DNA from: Thermoanaerobaculum sp.
GTDB lineage: Bacteria > Acidobacteriota > Thermoanaerobaculia > Multivoradales > UBA5704
Assembly: GCA_021154885.1 (NCBI GenBank)
Contig: JAJKHS010000023.1
Coordinates: 1 to 64,000, forward strand
DNA: 64,000 bases
Direction: 5' to 3'
Shown here: positions 41,537-51,338 of the stretch, in pieces
Layout of the letters: each line of letters starts with the position of its first letter
Position numbering within the stretch: the stretch's first letter is position 1
Program-made: the position numbers and the translations under genes
The notes under the pieces: model-generated
What the model was told of the DNA's origin: nothing
Database searches by the model: none
What the model saw: the letters and a program-made list of their open reading frames with translations, nothing else

Positions 41537-41626
41537 TTCGTGTCCTCCATAGATTCCAGCATTCTATAGCAGCACCCAGGCGGTGACCCTGTCCGAGAGC
41601 TGCGGCCTCCTGATATCGGTCCTGGT

Positions 41627-42607
<981 letters not shown>

Positions 42608-42619
42608 GTTCGGTGTAGC

Positions 42620-43570
42620 TTACCCGACCTTCACCTCCGGTTTCGACACCTCCGGCGCCCGCACCTTGAGGGACTTCGCCTCGATGAAGATGCGGCCGAT
42701 CTCCGGATGCCGCTCCCGGACGTCCCGCTCGAGGCGCTCGATGGCGGCGGTGATCTGGGCTGCGGTGGCGTCCGGGCGGAAATCGATCTCCAGGTTCAGC
42801 AGCACCTCGTCCGGGCCCAGGTGCATGGTGAGGGGGGGCTTGACGTCAACCACGGCCGGTATGCCCTGAGCCAGCTTTCGGATGTCCTCCACGACTTCCG
42901 GATCGGCGCTCTCGCCCAGCAGCAGGCGCTTGCTCTGGTAGACCAGGAACAGGGCCACGGCCGCCAGGACCACGCCGATCACGATGGAGGCGATGCCGTC
43001 GGCATAGGGGGTGCCCAGCCACTGGCCCAGGGCAACGCCGCAGAAGGCGACGATCAGGCCGGCCAGCGCCGCCGAATCTTCGAACAGAACGGTGAGGATC
43101 GACGGGTCCTTGCTCGTGCGGACCGCCTTCCAGAGCCCCTCCTCCCGGATCTCCGGGAGGAGGGGCCGGATGGAAAGGACCCACGAGATCCCCTCGAAGA
43201 CGAAGGCGCTGCCCAGGACGCCGTAGCTCCAGACGAGGTCCTCCAGGGGATGGGGGTGCAGGAGGTGGGTGATCCCCTCGTAGACGGACATTCCGCCGCC
43301 GACCCCGAAGAGGGCCACGGCGACGATCAGACTCCAGAAGTAGAGCTCCTTGCCATGGCCGAAGGGATGCCCGGTGTCCGCCGGCTTGCGGCTCTTCTTG
43401 AGGCCGAGCAGGAGCAGGACCTCATTGCCGGTGTCCACCACGGAATGGATCCCCTCCGACAGCATGGCCGAGCTGCCCGTGAAACCCGCAGCCACGAACT
43501 TGGTGGCGGCGATCAGGAGGTTCGCGCCCATGGCGCCGTAGATGGCGAGGGGCCTCGCTTCGTCAGCCAT
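42620..43570 (-). CDS. Cation diffusion facilitator transporter
   Basis: A 316-residue membrane protein with six hydrophobic segments. Metal-site residues of the CDF family are present: SEGIHSVVDTGNEV (His/Asp in TM2) and LFEDSAALAGLIVA (Asp in TM5). A His-rich loop precedes TM3 (GHPFGHGKELYF). The C-terminal cytoplasmic domain (about 215-316) has the ferredoxin-like fold seen in YiiP. The family exports Zn2+, Co2+, Fe2+ or Mn2+ in exchange for protons. The HxxxD-type pairing alone does not fix the metal. It is followed directly by the dehydratase gene. Confidence 0.9.
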   Translation of the reverse strand: MADEARPLAIYGAMGANLLIAATKFVAAGFTGSSAMLSEGIHSVVDTGNEVLLLLGLKKSRKPADTGHPFGHGKELYFWSLIVAVALFGVGGGMSVYEGITHLLHPHPLEDLVWSYGVLGSAFVFEGISWVLSIRPLLPEIREEGLWKAVRTSKDPSILTVLFEDSAALAGLIVAFCGVALGQWLGTPYADGIASIVIGVVLAAVALFLVYQSKRLLLGESADPEVVEDIRKLAQGIPAVVDVKPPLTMHLGPDEVLLNLEIDFRPDATAAQITAAIERLERDVRERHPEIGRIFIEAKSLKVRAPEVSKPEVKVG

Positions 43571-43602
43571 GGATCACCCAGCCCTCCGCCCCGCCCGGAG
43601 CT

Positions 43603-44445
43603 TCAATCCCGGGCGCCCCGCCCCGGCACCGCCGCCGTCTCCTCTTCCGGCGTCTCCACCGTCCGGTCGAGCCGGTCGAGTTCGCCGGTGATCGGCCGGC
43701 CCTGTCCCCCGGCCGGGGTTGCGCCGCCTGCCTCGAGACCCGCCCCGCGAGCGGTTTCGGCCCGGGTCTGGCTGGTCTGCCGCCGGGGGCCGTAGAAGCG
43801 ATCCTCGTCGAAGAGGGGGCTGGTGTAGGGCTCGCCCCCGGGAGCGTGGCCCGCGCCGCCTCGGTCGAAGGCCTGGCGCACGCGGGCCTCAGCCTCCCGG
43901 TCCAGGTTGCCGGAGTCGTAGGCGGGGAGCTCCGCGATCTGGCCGGCGGTGAACTCCTCCAGGTTCACCCGGTCGTGCGCGGGGTCGAGGCGCGCGCGGC
44001 CGATGGGGATCAGGACGTGGCGGCTGTCAACCCCGAGGTGGTGGTCCCGGGTGAGGGCGTTCTCCGCGTCCGAGAGCGTGCTCCGCACCACGTCCTCGGT
44101 GAACAGGGGAGCCACTCCGGCCATGGCGGAGTGCGCCGTTACCAGGCCGGCGGGCGTGCCGAGGAGCCCGGGGCCGGTCACCACCGCTTCGTTGCCCGGT
44201 CCGGCCGGCGCGTCGAGCAGGTCCGTGTCCACGGCGACGTCGAGGTAGCGCACCCGGCCGGCGTCGGTGTCGACGAGGAGATCGGAGACCTCGCCGACCT
44301 TCCTACCGTCTGCCCCGACCACGGCCCAGCCGCGCACGTCGGGGTCGCCCTCGACGATCTCGTAGGCGTGCAGCCGGCTGAGCGGTTTGAGGGTGTGGCC
44401 CGGCTCGGCCGCGTCAAGGTCTCCCGTGGGAGCTCTGTCGTTCAT
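43603..44445 (-). CDS. PRC-barrel domain protein
   Basis: A 280-residue soluble protein from ATG 44443-44445 behind GAAAGGAGG. Residues about 28-80 form a PRC barrel (GWAVVGADGRKVGEVSDLLV, then VRYLDVAVD). A second half-barrel-like region follows (SRHVLIPIGRARLD near residues 143-156). The C-terminus is a long hydrophilic, probably disordered tail rich in Arg, Glu and Gly. Proteins of this build are found in many bacteria and some relate to the H subunit of photosynthetic reaction centres. A photosynthetic role is not suggested here, and stress-related or structural roles are guesses. Confidence 0.85.
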   Translation of the reverse strand: MNDRAPTGDLDAAEPGHTLKPLSRLHAYEIVEGDPDVRGWAVVGADGRKVGEVSDLLVDTDAGRVRYLDVAVDTDLLDAPAGPGNEAVVTGPGLLGTPAGLVTAHSAMAGVAPLFTEDVVRSTLSDAENALTRDHHLGVDSRHVLIPIGRARLDPAHDRVNLEEFTAGQIAELPAYDSGNLDREAEARVRQAFDRGGAGHAPGGEPYTSPLFDEDRFYGPRRQTSQTRAETARGAGLEAGGATPAGGQGRPITGELDRLDRTVETPEEETAAVPGRGARD

Positions 44446-44525
44446 GGGTCCTCCTTTCGGCGGACGCGGGTCGCGTCTCGCCTTGGGGATGCTCCTGCAA
44501 GGGGCGGGCCGAAAGGGGCAGACGA

Positions 44526-44553
44526 AAGGCCCGGGAGTGGAGACCCGGGCCTT
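44526..44553 (-). terminator. Terminator after the TPR gene at 44578
   Basis: The stem AAGGCCCGGG/CCCGGGCCTT has an eight-base loop. Read on the minus strand, the second arm runs on into TTCGTC. It lies 25 bases after the TPR gene stop. Confidence 0.65.
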
Positions 44554-44577
44554 GGGAGAAAGGAAGAGGAGAAACGC

Positions 44578-45936
44578 TCAGAGCGCGTCGAGCCCTGCTC
44601 GCGTGACCGGCTCGTTCTGCAGCCGCCGGAGGATGCCGCCGACCAGGCGGAGGACCTCCAGGGTGGCCTGATCACGCTCCAGGGCGTCGTGCAGCAGGTG
44701 GAGGGCCGAGAGGGCCTCGCGCTCCACGCCGATGACGCGGAAGCTGGTCAGCATCTCGGAGACCAGGCCCCGCACCTCGGGGGTGCGGCTCTGGCGCATC
44801 CATACGCCGGCAAGGTCGAGGGAGACGAGGGCGGCCTGATAACCCAGGCCGGCGTCGTTGAGGTCCTCGCGGATCTGCTGGAACGTCGCCTCGGCGGTAA
44901 CCAGGTCGCCCAGACCGGCGGCGATCTCGGCCTCGAGGCGATGGAGCTTGACGAGGTCGAGCCAGCCGGCGTGGGCGGCATAGAGAACCCGCATCCGCTG
45001 GAGCTGACGCTGCGCCCGCTGGTACTCGCCGAGCTCGACGCGGAACAGCAGGATGTTGTGCAGGGTGTGGAACACCAGCTTGGCGTCGCGCCCCCGGTCG
45101 ATCATGGAGAGCCCGCGCACCAGGAGCTGGAGCCCCTCTTCGGGCTTGCCGGCGTAGCCGGTGTAGAGGCCCTTCAGGATGACGACACGGCCGACCTCGT
45201 GCGAGTCGCTGTAACGGCGGTGGATCGCATAGGCGAGGTCCAGCATGCGGAACGCCTCCTTGAAGCGCCGCTGGTCGCAGAGCAGCGAGGCGTCGAGGTC
45301 GGCGATGCGGGCGTAGAGGAGAGGCTCGCCCGTCCCCAGGGCGCGCAGCTCCAGGGCGTACGCCATGGCCGCTTCCGCCTGGGCAAAGTCATCGGTGATG
45401 CGATAGGCGTTGGCGAGCTCGGCCCAGGCGCGGGCCTGCATGTCCGTCCGCCGCTCGGCGCCGTAGACTTCCGGGTCGAGCCGGTCGGCGGCGAGCCGGG
45501 CGAGGTCCGCCATGCGCAGCATGCCGGCCCGATCCGAGTGGCGCAATGCGCGGCTCTTCTCCAGCAGGCTCTCGCAGAGGCCCCAGGTGATCGCGCCTTC
45601 GGGCAGCGACAGCACCTCTGTGCGCTCCAGGGAGCGGACGATCTCCTCCGACCTCGCGGCGGCCACTTCGCGCTCGGCGCCCAGGCTCCTCTCGGTCTCC
45701 AGGGCCTTGGCGAAGGCCGCCGAAATCGAATGGTCGTAGGCGGCGTCCTCTTCGGCCGAGAGCTGCGGCTCCGGTCCGGCTCCCGGCCTGAACATGGCCG
45801 TCGCGAGCGGCGACAGGTCTTGCCGGCAGCGGTCACAGCCGCTTAAAAGGTGGGCCACCGTGGCTTTCGCCCCCCGCGCGGGCAGGTGATTGAGCAGGAA
45901 GCCCTCCAGGGTTTCGCTGTGTGGATGCTCGCTCAT
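44578..45936 (-). CDS. TPR protein with N-terminal H-x4-C-x2-C box, second copy
   Basis: A 452-residue protein from ATG 45934-45936 behind GAGGAG. The N-terminus holds the same box as the protein at 22370-23731 (AHLLSGCDRC; H29, C34, C37). The TPR core keeps the shared landmarks (ITWGLCESLLEKSRALRHSD), followed by helices such as ARAWAELANAYRITDDFAQA and ending near LRLVGGILRRLQ. There is no membrane segment. It lies 77 bases downstream of a gene for a secreted DPNG protein on the same strand, the same order as at 21942-23731. The box recalls zinc anti-sigma domains, so one idea is control of a sigma factor, but no sigma factor gene is nearby. Confidence 0.82.
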   Translation of the reverse strand: MSEHPHSETLEGFLLNHLPARGAKATVAHLLSGCDRCRQDLSPLATAMFRPGAGPEPQLSAEEDAAYDHSISAAFAKALETERSLGAEREVAAARSEEIVRSLERTEVLSLPEGAITWGLCESLLEKSRALRHSDRAGMLRMADLARLAADRLDPEVYGAERRTDMQARAWAELANAYRITDDFAQAEAAMAYALELRALGTGEPLLYARIADLDASLLCDQRRFKEAFRMLDLAYAIHRRYSDSHEVGRVVILKGLYTGYAGKPEEGLQLLVRGLSMIDRGRDAKLVFHTLHNILLFRVELGEYQRAQRQLQRMRVLYAAHAGWLDLVKLHRLEAEIAAGLGDLVTAEATFQQIREDLNDAGLGYQAALVSLDLAGVWMRQSRTPEVRGLVSEMLTSFRVIGVEREALSALHLLHDALERDQATLEVLRLVGGILRRLQNEPVTRAGLDAL

Positions 45937-46013
45937 CCGTTTCTCCTCAGATCAGTTCAGCAAAAGTAGAACCTATTCTCGCACATTTGAGGATCAATGT
46001 CTTCTTCCGGGCG

Positions 46014-46331
46014 CTAGTTCTGCGTGCCCGGCGGCACTGGCTCAGCCGGATGAACGACATAGACACCGTTCGGATCGATCCCCCAGCCTCTTTCAGACCC
46101 GGCGGGGTCTGGGGACGACGAAGTCGCATTTTCCGTGAGATGGAACCAGCCGGTCAGCGTGTCCAGCGCGGCATGCGCGCCCGGCACGGTGTCGAGAATG
46201 GCCTCCCAGACGCCGGCGAAGCGTTGCATGGAGCCCCGATTCGCAGCGGCCGCCGGTTGCGCCCCGACGAGCGTCAACAGGAGAACGAGCGTCAGCGCGG
46301 CTATCCCTCTGTGAGCGGTTCTGCGGTACAT
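46014..46331 (-). CDS. Secreted small protein with GWGIDPNG motif
   Basis: A 105-residue protein from ATG 46329-46331 with AGGAGGAGG upstream; the frame is open from 46430 but without a comparable site. Residues 1-30 are a signal peptide (IAALTLVLLLTLVGAQPAAA). A Trp-containing amphipathic region follows (FAGVWEAILDTV), then TGWFHLTENATSSSPDPAG and the motif GWGIDPNG at 82-89. Unlike its relatives, 16 residues follow the motif (VYVVHPAEPVPPGTQN). It is first in a unit with the TPR gene at 44578-45936. The repeated pairing of DPNG proteins with TPR proteins is the only functional hint. Confidence 0.72.
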   Translation of the reverse strand: MYRRTAHRGIAALTLVLLLTLVGAQPAAAANRGSMQRFAGVWEAILDTVPGAHAALDTLTGWFHLTENATSSSPDPAGSERGWGIDPNGVYVVHPAEPVPPGTQN

Positions 46332-46639
46332 CTCCTCCTCCTTTCGCGAGAGCTGCCAGGTCCACCCCGGCCCTCCTTCGCGCAACGGAGCCCTTGCGGG
46401 CTCTTGAGATCTCAATTCCTGCGGCGCCACCGGCCCCCCTCCCTGGGCGGCCCGGTCACGCCTCAGGCCAGGCTATACACGCTTCTATGGTTAACAGTGT
46501 CGCCGGAGAGGAAAAGCGGGCCACTCCCGAAAAACTTCTTCTCCCTCTGCGACCGCCCGTCTCCGGCTCCCCGGGCTGGGGGAGCCGAAAAGTGGGCAGA
46601 ATACTAGCAGTTTTGACGCATCTGAGGAAGTAGAGAGCC
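46332..46639. other. Intergenic region upstream of the secreted-peptide gene
   Basis: These 308 bases separate the stop of the ABC permease-M1 gene from the start of the small secreted protein gene, both on the minus strand. They hold the strong ribosome site of the peptide gene and a locally AT-richer patch near 46475-46500. I see no gene and no convincing promoter boxes. Confidence 0.5.
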
Positions 46640-49600
46640 CTACAGCTTCGCCACGGCCGCCTTGCGCCGGAGCTGGAGCACCTGGACGTCCGGGTCGATC
46701 ACCACCTTCTCGGGCTGGAAGGCGGAGGCGATCTCCACCGTCCGCTCTTCGCCGGCACCCAGGACGACGGTGGCGCGGGCGTCCTGGTAGCCCGGCTTCG
46801 GCTTGCCCTTGTCGGTGAAGCGGTCGCCGCGGACGGTCGCCACCTCGACCGGCATCCGCCCCTTGCCGACGTTCTTCACTCGCACGGTCACCTTCCAGCT
46901 CCCCTCCGGCGTGCGGGCGCCCCGGGCGCCGGAGAGCTGGTACTCGGGCACCACGACCTGGTGGAACCACTGGCGCACGAAGTCGTCGTAGGAGGCCGGG
47001 TCGGGCGCGAAGGGACGCATGGCGGCGGTGAAGTCCTGGAGGACGGGATAGTCGGGGCCATTGCCCCAGTCGGCCATGAACTTGCGCAGGCCGGCGAGCA
47101 TGCGCTCGCGCCCCAGCTTCTGCTCCATCATCCAGAAGACCCAGCCCCCCTTGTCGTAGGTCGCCGTGGTGTCGCCGGTGTGGGAGCCGTCGATCTTCAC
47201 CAGGGGTCGCTCGGCATCGGCGCGGCGGGAGTTGCCGTAGCTCTCCTCGATGCGCTTCATGAACTCCATGCGCGCCTGAGGGCCCTTGACCTGCTCGGTG
47301 AGCAGGGCGGTGGAGAAATGGGACATCCCCTCGGAGAGGAGGTCGCCGCCCGGTCCCTCGCCTGGGGTGAGGAGATTGCCCCACCACTGGTGGGCGCTCT
47401 CGTGGGCGGTGACCAGGAAGACGGCGTCCGTCTTGACGTCGCTCTTGGTGAGGAAGCCGATGTTCTCGGAGAAGGTGATGTCGGTGGGGAAGCCCTGGGC
47501 GTAGCCCGCGAGACCGGGGAACTCCGAGAGCTTGAGCTCGCGCCAGGGGAAGGGACGGAACCACTCGGAGTAGTACCGCCGGGCCGCGTCCAGGGTGCCG
47601 ATCATCTCGCCCAGGTTGTACTCGTGGCCGGGATGGTAGTAGATGGCCGTGCCGTGACCCTGGCGCACGTTCCAGTGCCCGGCCACGACGTTGAAGAAGC
47701 GCACGGGGTAGTCGCTGCGCCAGACCGCAGTGCGCTGCCCCCCCGTCACCCGATCGCTCTCCTTGATCCCCACCGAGTTGAAGGTGTACTCGGCCGGGCC
47801 GGTGATCGCGATGCGGGTCGTGAAGGAGTGGCCGGCGCCGAAGGCGACCTCCGTAATTCCCTTGTAGAAATCGTCGGGGTAGACCTTGGACTCGTAGTCG
47901 GTCTCATCCTTCTTGCCGATGCCTTCCAGGTAGCCCACCACCGGCACGAAGCTGGGGGTGAAGCTCGTCAGCACCACTCCCGAGGGGAGGATGAACTCCA
48001 TGGTCCCGCCGCCGTTCTTGGTAATGCCGCGGGGGAAGCTCCCCTCGAAGTCGAAACCGATCCGCAGCCGGTCTCCGGGTTTGAGCGGCGCCGGCGGCGT
48101 GAAGACGTAGAGCCGCGTGCGATCCTCCGGCTTGTAGGGCTTGCCGTTGAGGGTCCAGTGGACCTTCTGCCAGTGGAAGCCGCCGGTCAGGGCGAAGCGC
48201 GCGAGCTCCTTGTCGTGGTCGTTCAACAGCTCGTAGCTCCCGTGGCTGTGCAACCAGCGGCGGTCGGGGTCCAGCTTGAGGTCGAGATCCACGCCGGCGA
48301 TCGCCGGCCGCGGCGCGTCCTTCCAGGTGGCCAGGTTCTGCTTCCAGTAATCGTGCGCCTTCTTCTCATAGAACCCGCCCTGGAAACCATCCTGCACCGC
48401 CAGGGCCAGGACGGTGCCGGTGACCAGCGGCACCAAGGCGAAGGGGGCCAGGCGCAGCGCGCCCCGCCAGACGGACGCCGGCTGCAGCCGCTGGAGGCGG
48501 CCGATGGCGTCCGCCTGGCGCCGGCCGTAGGCGCGCACGGCCACCGTCACCAGCAGCACCGCCGTGCTCAGCGCCAGGATGCGGTTGAGCAGCAGGGCCT
48601 TGCGGTTGATCTCGAAGAGACCCAGGTCGCTCCACTGCAGCGAGCCCCAGATCCACCAGTTCCACACCCAGTTCATGTGGCCCTTGAACTGGAGGTAGAA
48701 GGTGAGGACGATGGTCCCCAGACCGATCCCATAGGTCAGGTAGCGCTGGCCGCCGATCGCCTGGACGGCGACCATGAAGCAGGTCCAGAGAAAGAGCGTC
48801 GGCACCAGCAGGACGCCCCAGACGATCAGGTAGGGGCTTAAGGAGAGCCCCACCTTCCCCTGGATCAGGATGGCGATGGCGCAGCCGAGGAAGGTCGCCG
48901 CGATCATCACCACGCCCACCAGGCTGTTGGCGACGGCCTTGCCGAACAGGAACGAAGCGGTCCGGGTCGGGGTCGAGAAGGAGATGGGCGACAGCCCGGA
49001 GGACCGCTCCCGCTCCAGCGACTCCACCGTGTAGAACATCAGCAGCAGGCAGAGCAGCAGGGAGAGCGTGTTGAAGCTGCCCACCGCCGTGAGGCCGGGC
49101 GTGAGGAGGATCTCGGTCTGGAACGCCCCCAGGGTGAGCAGGCTCGTGCCCAGGGTCTGGAGCAGGATGAGCGCGCCGAAGAGGTAGAGGCCCGGAGAGG
49201 CCAGCAGGTTCTTGAGCTCCGTGGCGGCCACCAGACCGATCCCCCGGAAGAGGCCGACCTTGCCGCTGCGCGCTCGGAGCTCCGAGAGGGTGCGCGGGAA
49301 GGGGGCCACTGCGGCGTTCGTGGCGGTCGCGGCGTTCGCCACCGCGGTTTCCCGGGACCGGCGGCGGAAGGGCCGCCAGCCGCCCTCGGACACCGCCTCG
49401 CCCTGGAGGTGGGTCGTCATGTGGCGCTGGGCCCGATAGACCCCCAGCAATCCCAGACCCAGGAAGGCCAGGCGGGAGATGACGAACGGCAGGTCGAGGC
49501 CGACGGGGGTCGTATTGTAGAAGGTCGCCCCGCGGTCGGCCTTGAGCCAGGTCTCGTTGAGCCAGCGAAAGCCGGCCGGGTCGACCATCATCAGCGCCTG

Positions 49601-50257
49601 GTTGATCCGCGGATCGAGCCAGGTGGGCGCCCAGTTCCACAGGAAGAAGCCGCAGAGGAGCAGGACCGCCGTGGGGAAGAGGAAGACGGCGATCGGCTTG
49701 CGCCAGCGCTCCCCGAGATAGAACGCCGCGCCGAGGTAGAAGATCAGGGCCGGCAGCGCGAAGACCAGGACCGGGCGCACGTAGTTCATCAGGTGGAAGG
49801 GGCCCTGGATCTCGGCCGACTGCGAGTTGGGCACCAGGTGGTTGAAGAACATGGCCAGCAGCAGGTGGATCCCGAGGGCGGCGACGAACCCGGCGACGAT
49901 GGCCAGGAACTTCCCCCACACGTATTCGCCCGGACGCAGCGAGGTGGAGTGAAGGATCTCGCCCACCCGCGCCTCGTCGTCGGAGATCACCGCCATCCCT
50001 GAGGCGATCGAGCCGAAGAAGGAGTAGAGGATCGCCACCAGCGTCACGAGGAGGAAGGCGAAGTTGAACTCCGAGGTGATCCAGGCCTTGGTGCCGCCCA
50101 CCGAGGCGTCGCCCGAGGAGATCGTCAGGCCCCCTGTGGAGAACAGCCAGGTCGTGAGGACCAGGATGCCGATGAGGAACCAGAAGAGGGGACGCTTCAG
50201 GGTGTGGGCGAGCTCCAGCCCGAAGATGGTCCGGGCGCGGGTGAGGGCGGGGCTCAT
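46640..50257 (-). CDS. ABC-2 permease fused to an M1-type metallopeptidase domain
   Basis: A 1205-residue protein. The first 630 residues or so are two ABC-2-type membrane blocks with about twelve hydrophobic segments (for example VTLVAILYSFFGSIASG). The C-terminal 560 residues form a periplasmic M1 aminopeptidase-like region with the zinc motif HESAHQWWGNLL, a downstream glutamate in DLLSEGMSHFST, and a tyrosine in TYDKGGWVFWMM. The usual GAMEN exopeptidase motif is replaced by FSENIGF. The zinc residues are intact, so it may be an active peptidase joined to an exporter. ATG 50255-50257 overlaps the ATPase stop by four bases, so the two genes are coupled. Such fusions are known but little studied. 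Confidence 0.88.
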   Translation of the reverse strand: MSPALTRARTIFGLELAHTLKRPLFWFLIGILVLTTWLFSTGGLTISSGDASVGGTKAWITSEFNFAFLLVTLVAILYSFFGSIASGMAVISDDEARVGEILHSTSLRPGEYVWGKFLAIVAGFVAALGIHLLLAMFFNHLVPNSQSAEIQGPFHLMNYVRPVLVFALPALIFYLGAAFYLGERWRKPIAVFLFPTAVLLLCGFFLWNWAPTWLDPRINQALMMVDPAGFRWLNETWLKADRGATFYNTTPVGLDLPFVISRLAFLGLGLLGVYRAQRHMTTHLQGEAVSEGGWRPFRRRSRETAVANAATATNAAVAPFPRTLSELRARSGKVGLFRGIGLVAATELKNLLASPGLYLFGALILLQTLGTSLLTLGAFQTEILLTPGLTAVGSFNTLSLLLCLLLMFYTVESLERERSSGLSPISFSTPTRTASFLFGKAVANSLVGVVMIAATFLGCAIAILIQGKVGLSLSPYLIVWGVLLVPTLFLWTCFMVAVQAIGGQRYLTYGIGLGTIVLTFYLQFKGHMNWVWNWWIWGSLQWSDLGLFEINRKALLLNRILALSTAVLLVTVAVRAYGRRQADAIGRLQRLQPASVWRGALRLAPFALVPLVTGTVLALAVQDGFQGGFYEKKAHDYWKQNLATWKDAPRPAIAGVDLDLKLDPDRRWLHSHGSYELLNDHDKELARFALTGGFHWQKVHWTLNGKPYKPEDRTRLYVFTPPAPLKPGDRLRIGFDFEGSFPRGITKNGGGTMEFILPSGVVLTSFTPSFVPVVGYLEGIGKKDETDYESKVYPDDFYKGITEVAFGAGHSFTTRIAITGPAEYTFNSVGIKESDRVTGGQRTAVWRSDYPVRFFNVVAGHWNVRQGHGTAIYYHPGHEYNLGEMIGTLDAARRYYSEWFRPFPWRELKLSEFPGLAGYAQGFPTDITFSENIGFLTKSDVKTDAVFLVTAHESAHQWWGNLLTPGEGPGGDLLSEGMSHFSTALLTEQVKGPQARMEFMKRIEESYGNSRRADAERPLVKIDGSHTGDTTATYDKGGWVFWMMEQKLGRERMLAGLRKFMADWGNGPDYPVLQDFTAAMRPFAPDPASYDDFVRQWFHQVVVPEYQLSGARGARTPEGSWKVTVRVKNVGKGRMPVEVATVRGDRFTDKGKPKPGYQDARATVVLGAGEERTVEIASAFQPEKVVIDPDVQVLQLRRKAAVAKL

Positions 50258-51189
50258 GCGGCCCCCCCGGCCGCCACGACCTCCGGCTCCTGTTGCCGCT
50301 GCTCGTAGGGCTCAGGTTGGGCGACATCCTGCATGAGCAGGAGATAGGCGTCCTCCAGAGTGGCGGGCGTGGCTTCGAAGCCGACGGGCGGTTGGCCGTC
50401 CGGCTGGTAGATCCGTACCCGGTTCTTGCCTTCGACGAGCACGGCCTGGGTGACTCGCAGCCGGCGGCGGACCTCGTCCATCTCCTCGCGTGGCACCCGT
50501 CCCTCGAAGATCTTGCCGTCGATCGCCCCGCGCGCCTCGGAGGGCGAGGTCTGGGCCACCAGCCTCCCCTTGCGGATGACGGCGAAGCGGGGGCAGAGCA
50601 CGGCCACGTCCTCCACGATGTGGGTGGAGAGGAGCACGATGCGGTCCGCGGCCAGCTCGGCCAGCAGGCGGTAGAAGCGCAGCCGCTCCTCCGGGTCGAG
50701 GCCGGCCGTGGGCTCGTCGACGGTGATCAGCCGCGGATCGCCGGCGATGGCCTGGGCGATCCCCAGCCGCTGCCGCATGCCGCCGGAGTAGGTCTTGACC
50801 TTGCGTTTCGCCGCCGGGCCGAGGTTGACCCGGTCGAGCAGCTCGGCCACCAGGGGCTTCAGGCCGCCGGGCGCCTCCACCCCCTTGAGCTGGAGCAGGT
50901 AGGAGAGCATCTTCTCCCCGGTGAGATGGGGGTAGAAGCCGAACTCCTGGGGGAGATAGCCCAGCCGGCGGCGGACCTGCTCCGGGCGGGCCAGCACGTC
51001 CTCGCCGTCCAGCGTCACCTGCCCCGAGGTCGCCTCCAGCAGACCGGCCAGGATCTTCATCAGCGTGGACTTGCCCGCGCCGTTGGGGCCCAGCAGTCCG
51101 AACATGCCCGGCGGGACGTCGAGGTTGATGCCCTGCAGGGCGGTCACGGGACCGGGATAGACCTTCACGAGATCGCGGATCGTCAGCAT
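50254..51189 (-). CDS. ABC transporter ATP-binding protein
   Basis: A 311-residue ATPase from ATG 51187-51189, preceded by GGAG; an upstream in-frame start would add 16 residues. Walker A is GLLGPNGAGKSTLMK, the signature is YSGGMRQRLGIAQA, Walker B is PRLITVDEPTAGLD, and the switch histidine is in LLSTHIVEDV. The C-terminal 90 residues form a regulatory extension as in ABC-2 drug or lipid exporters. It powers the permease-M1 fusion encoded directly downstream with overlapping codons. Its start is divergent from the DUF1684 gene, with 149 bases between. Confidence 0.92.
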   Translation of the reverse strand: MLTIRDLVKVYPGPVTALQGINLDVPPGMFGLLGPNGAGKSTLMKILAGLLEATSGQVTLDGEDVLARPEQVRRRLGYLPQEFGFYPHLTGEKMLSYLLQLKGVEAPGGLKPLVAELLDRVNLGPAAKRKVKTYSGGMRQRLGIAQAIAGDPRLITVDEPTAGLDPEERLRFYRLLAELAADRIVLLSTHIVEDVAVLCPRFAVIRKGRLVAQTSPSEARGAIDGKIFEGRVPREEMDEVRRRLRVTQAVLVEGKNRVRIYQPDGQPPVGFEATPATLEDAYLLLMQDVAQPEPYEQRQQEPEVVAAGGAA

Positions 51190-51338
51190 GGGGAAGTCTC
51201 CTTGTGTCCGAGGCGCGGCTGCGGCCCCGTCCTGCATCCATACGAGAGAGATGGGGAGAAGGTTACGGAATGCCTCCCGCCCCGGGGCAGGTTATGCTGT
51301 TCCGGCCCGAGACCCAAGCGATCCGAGGAGACACACCC

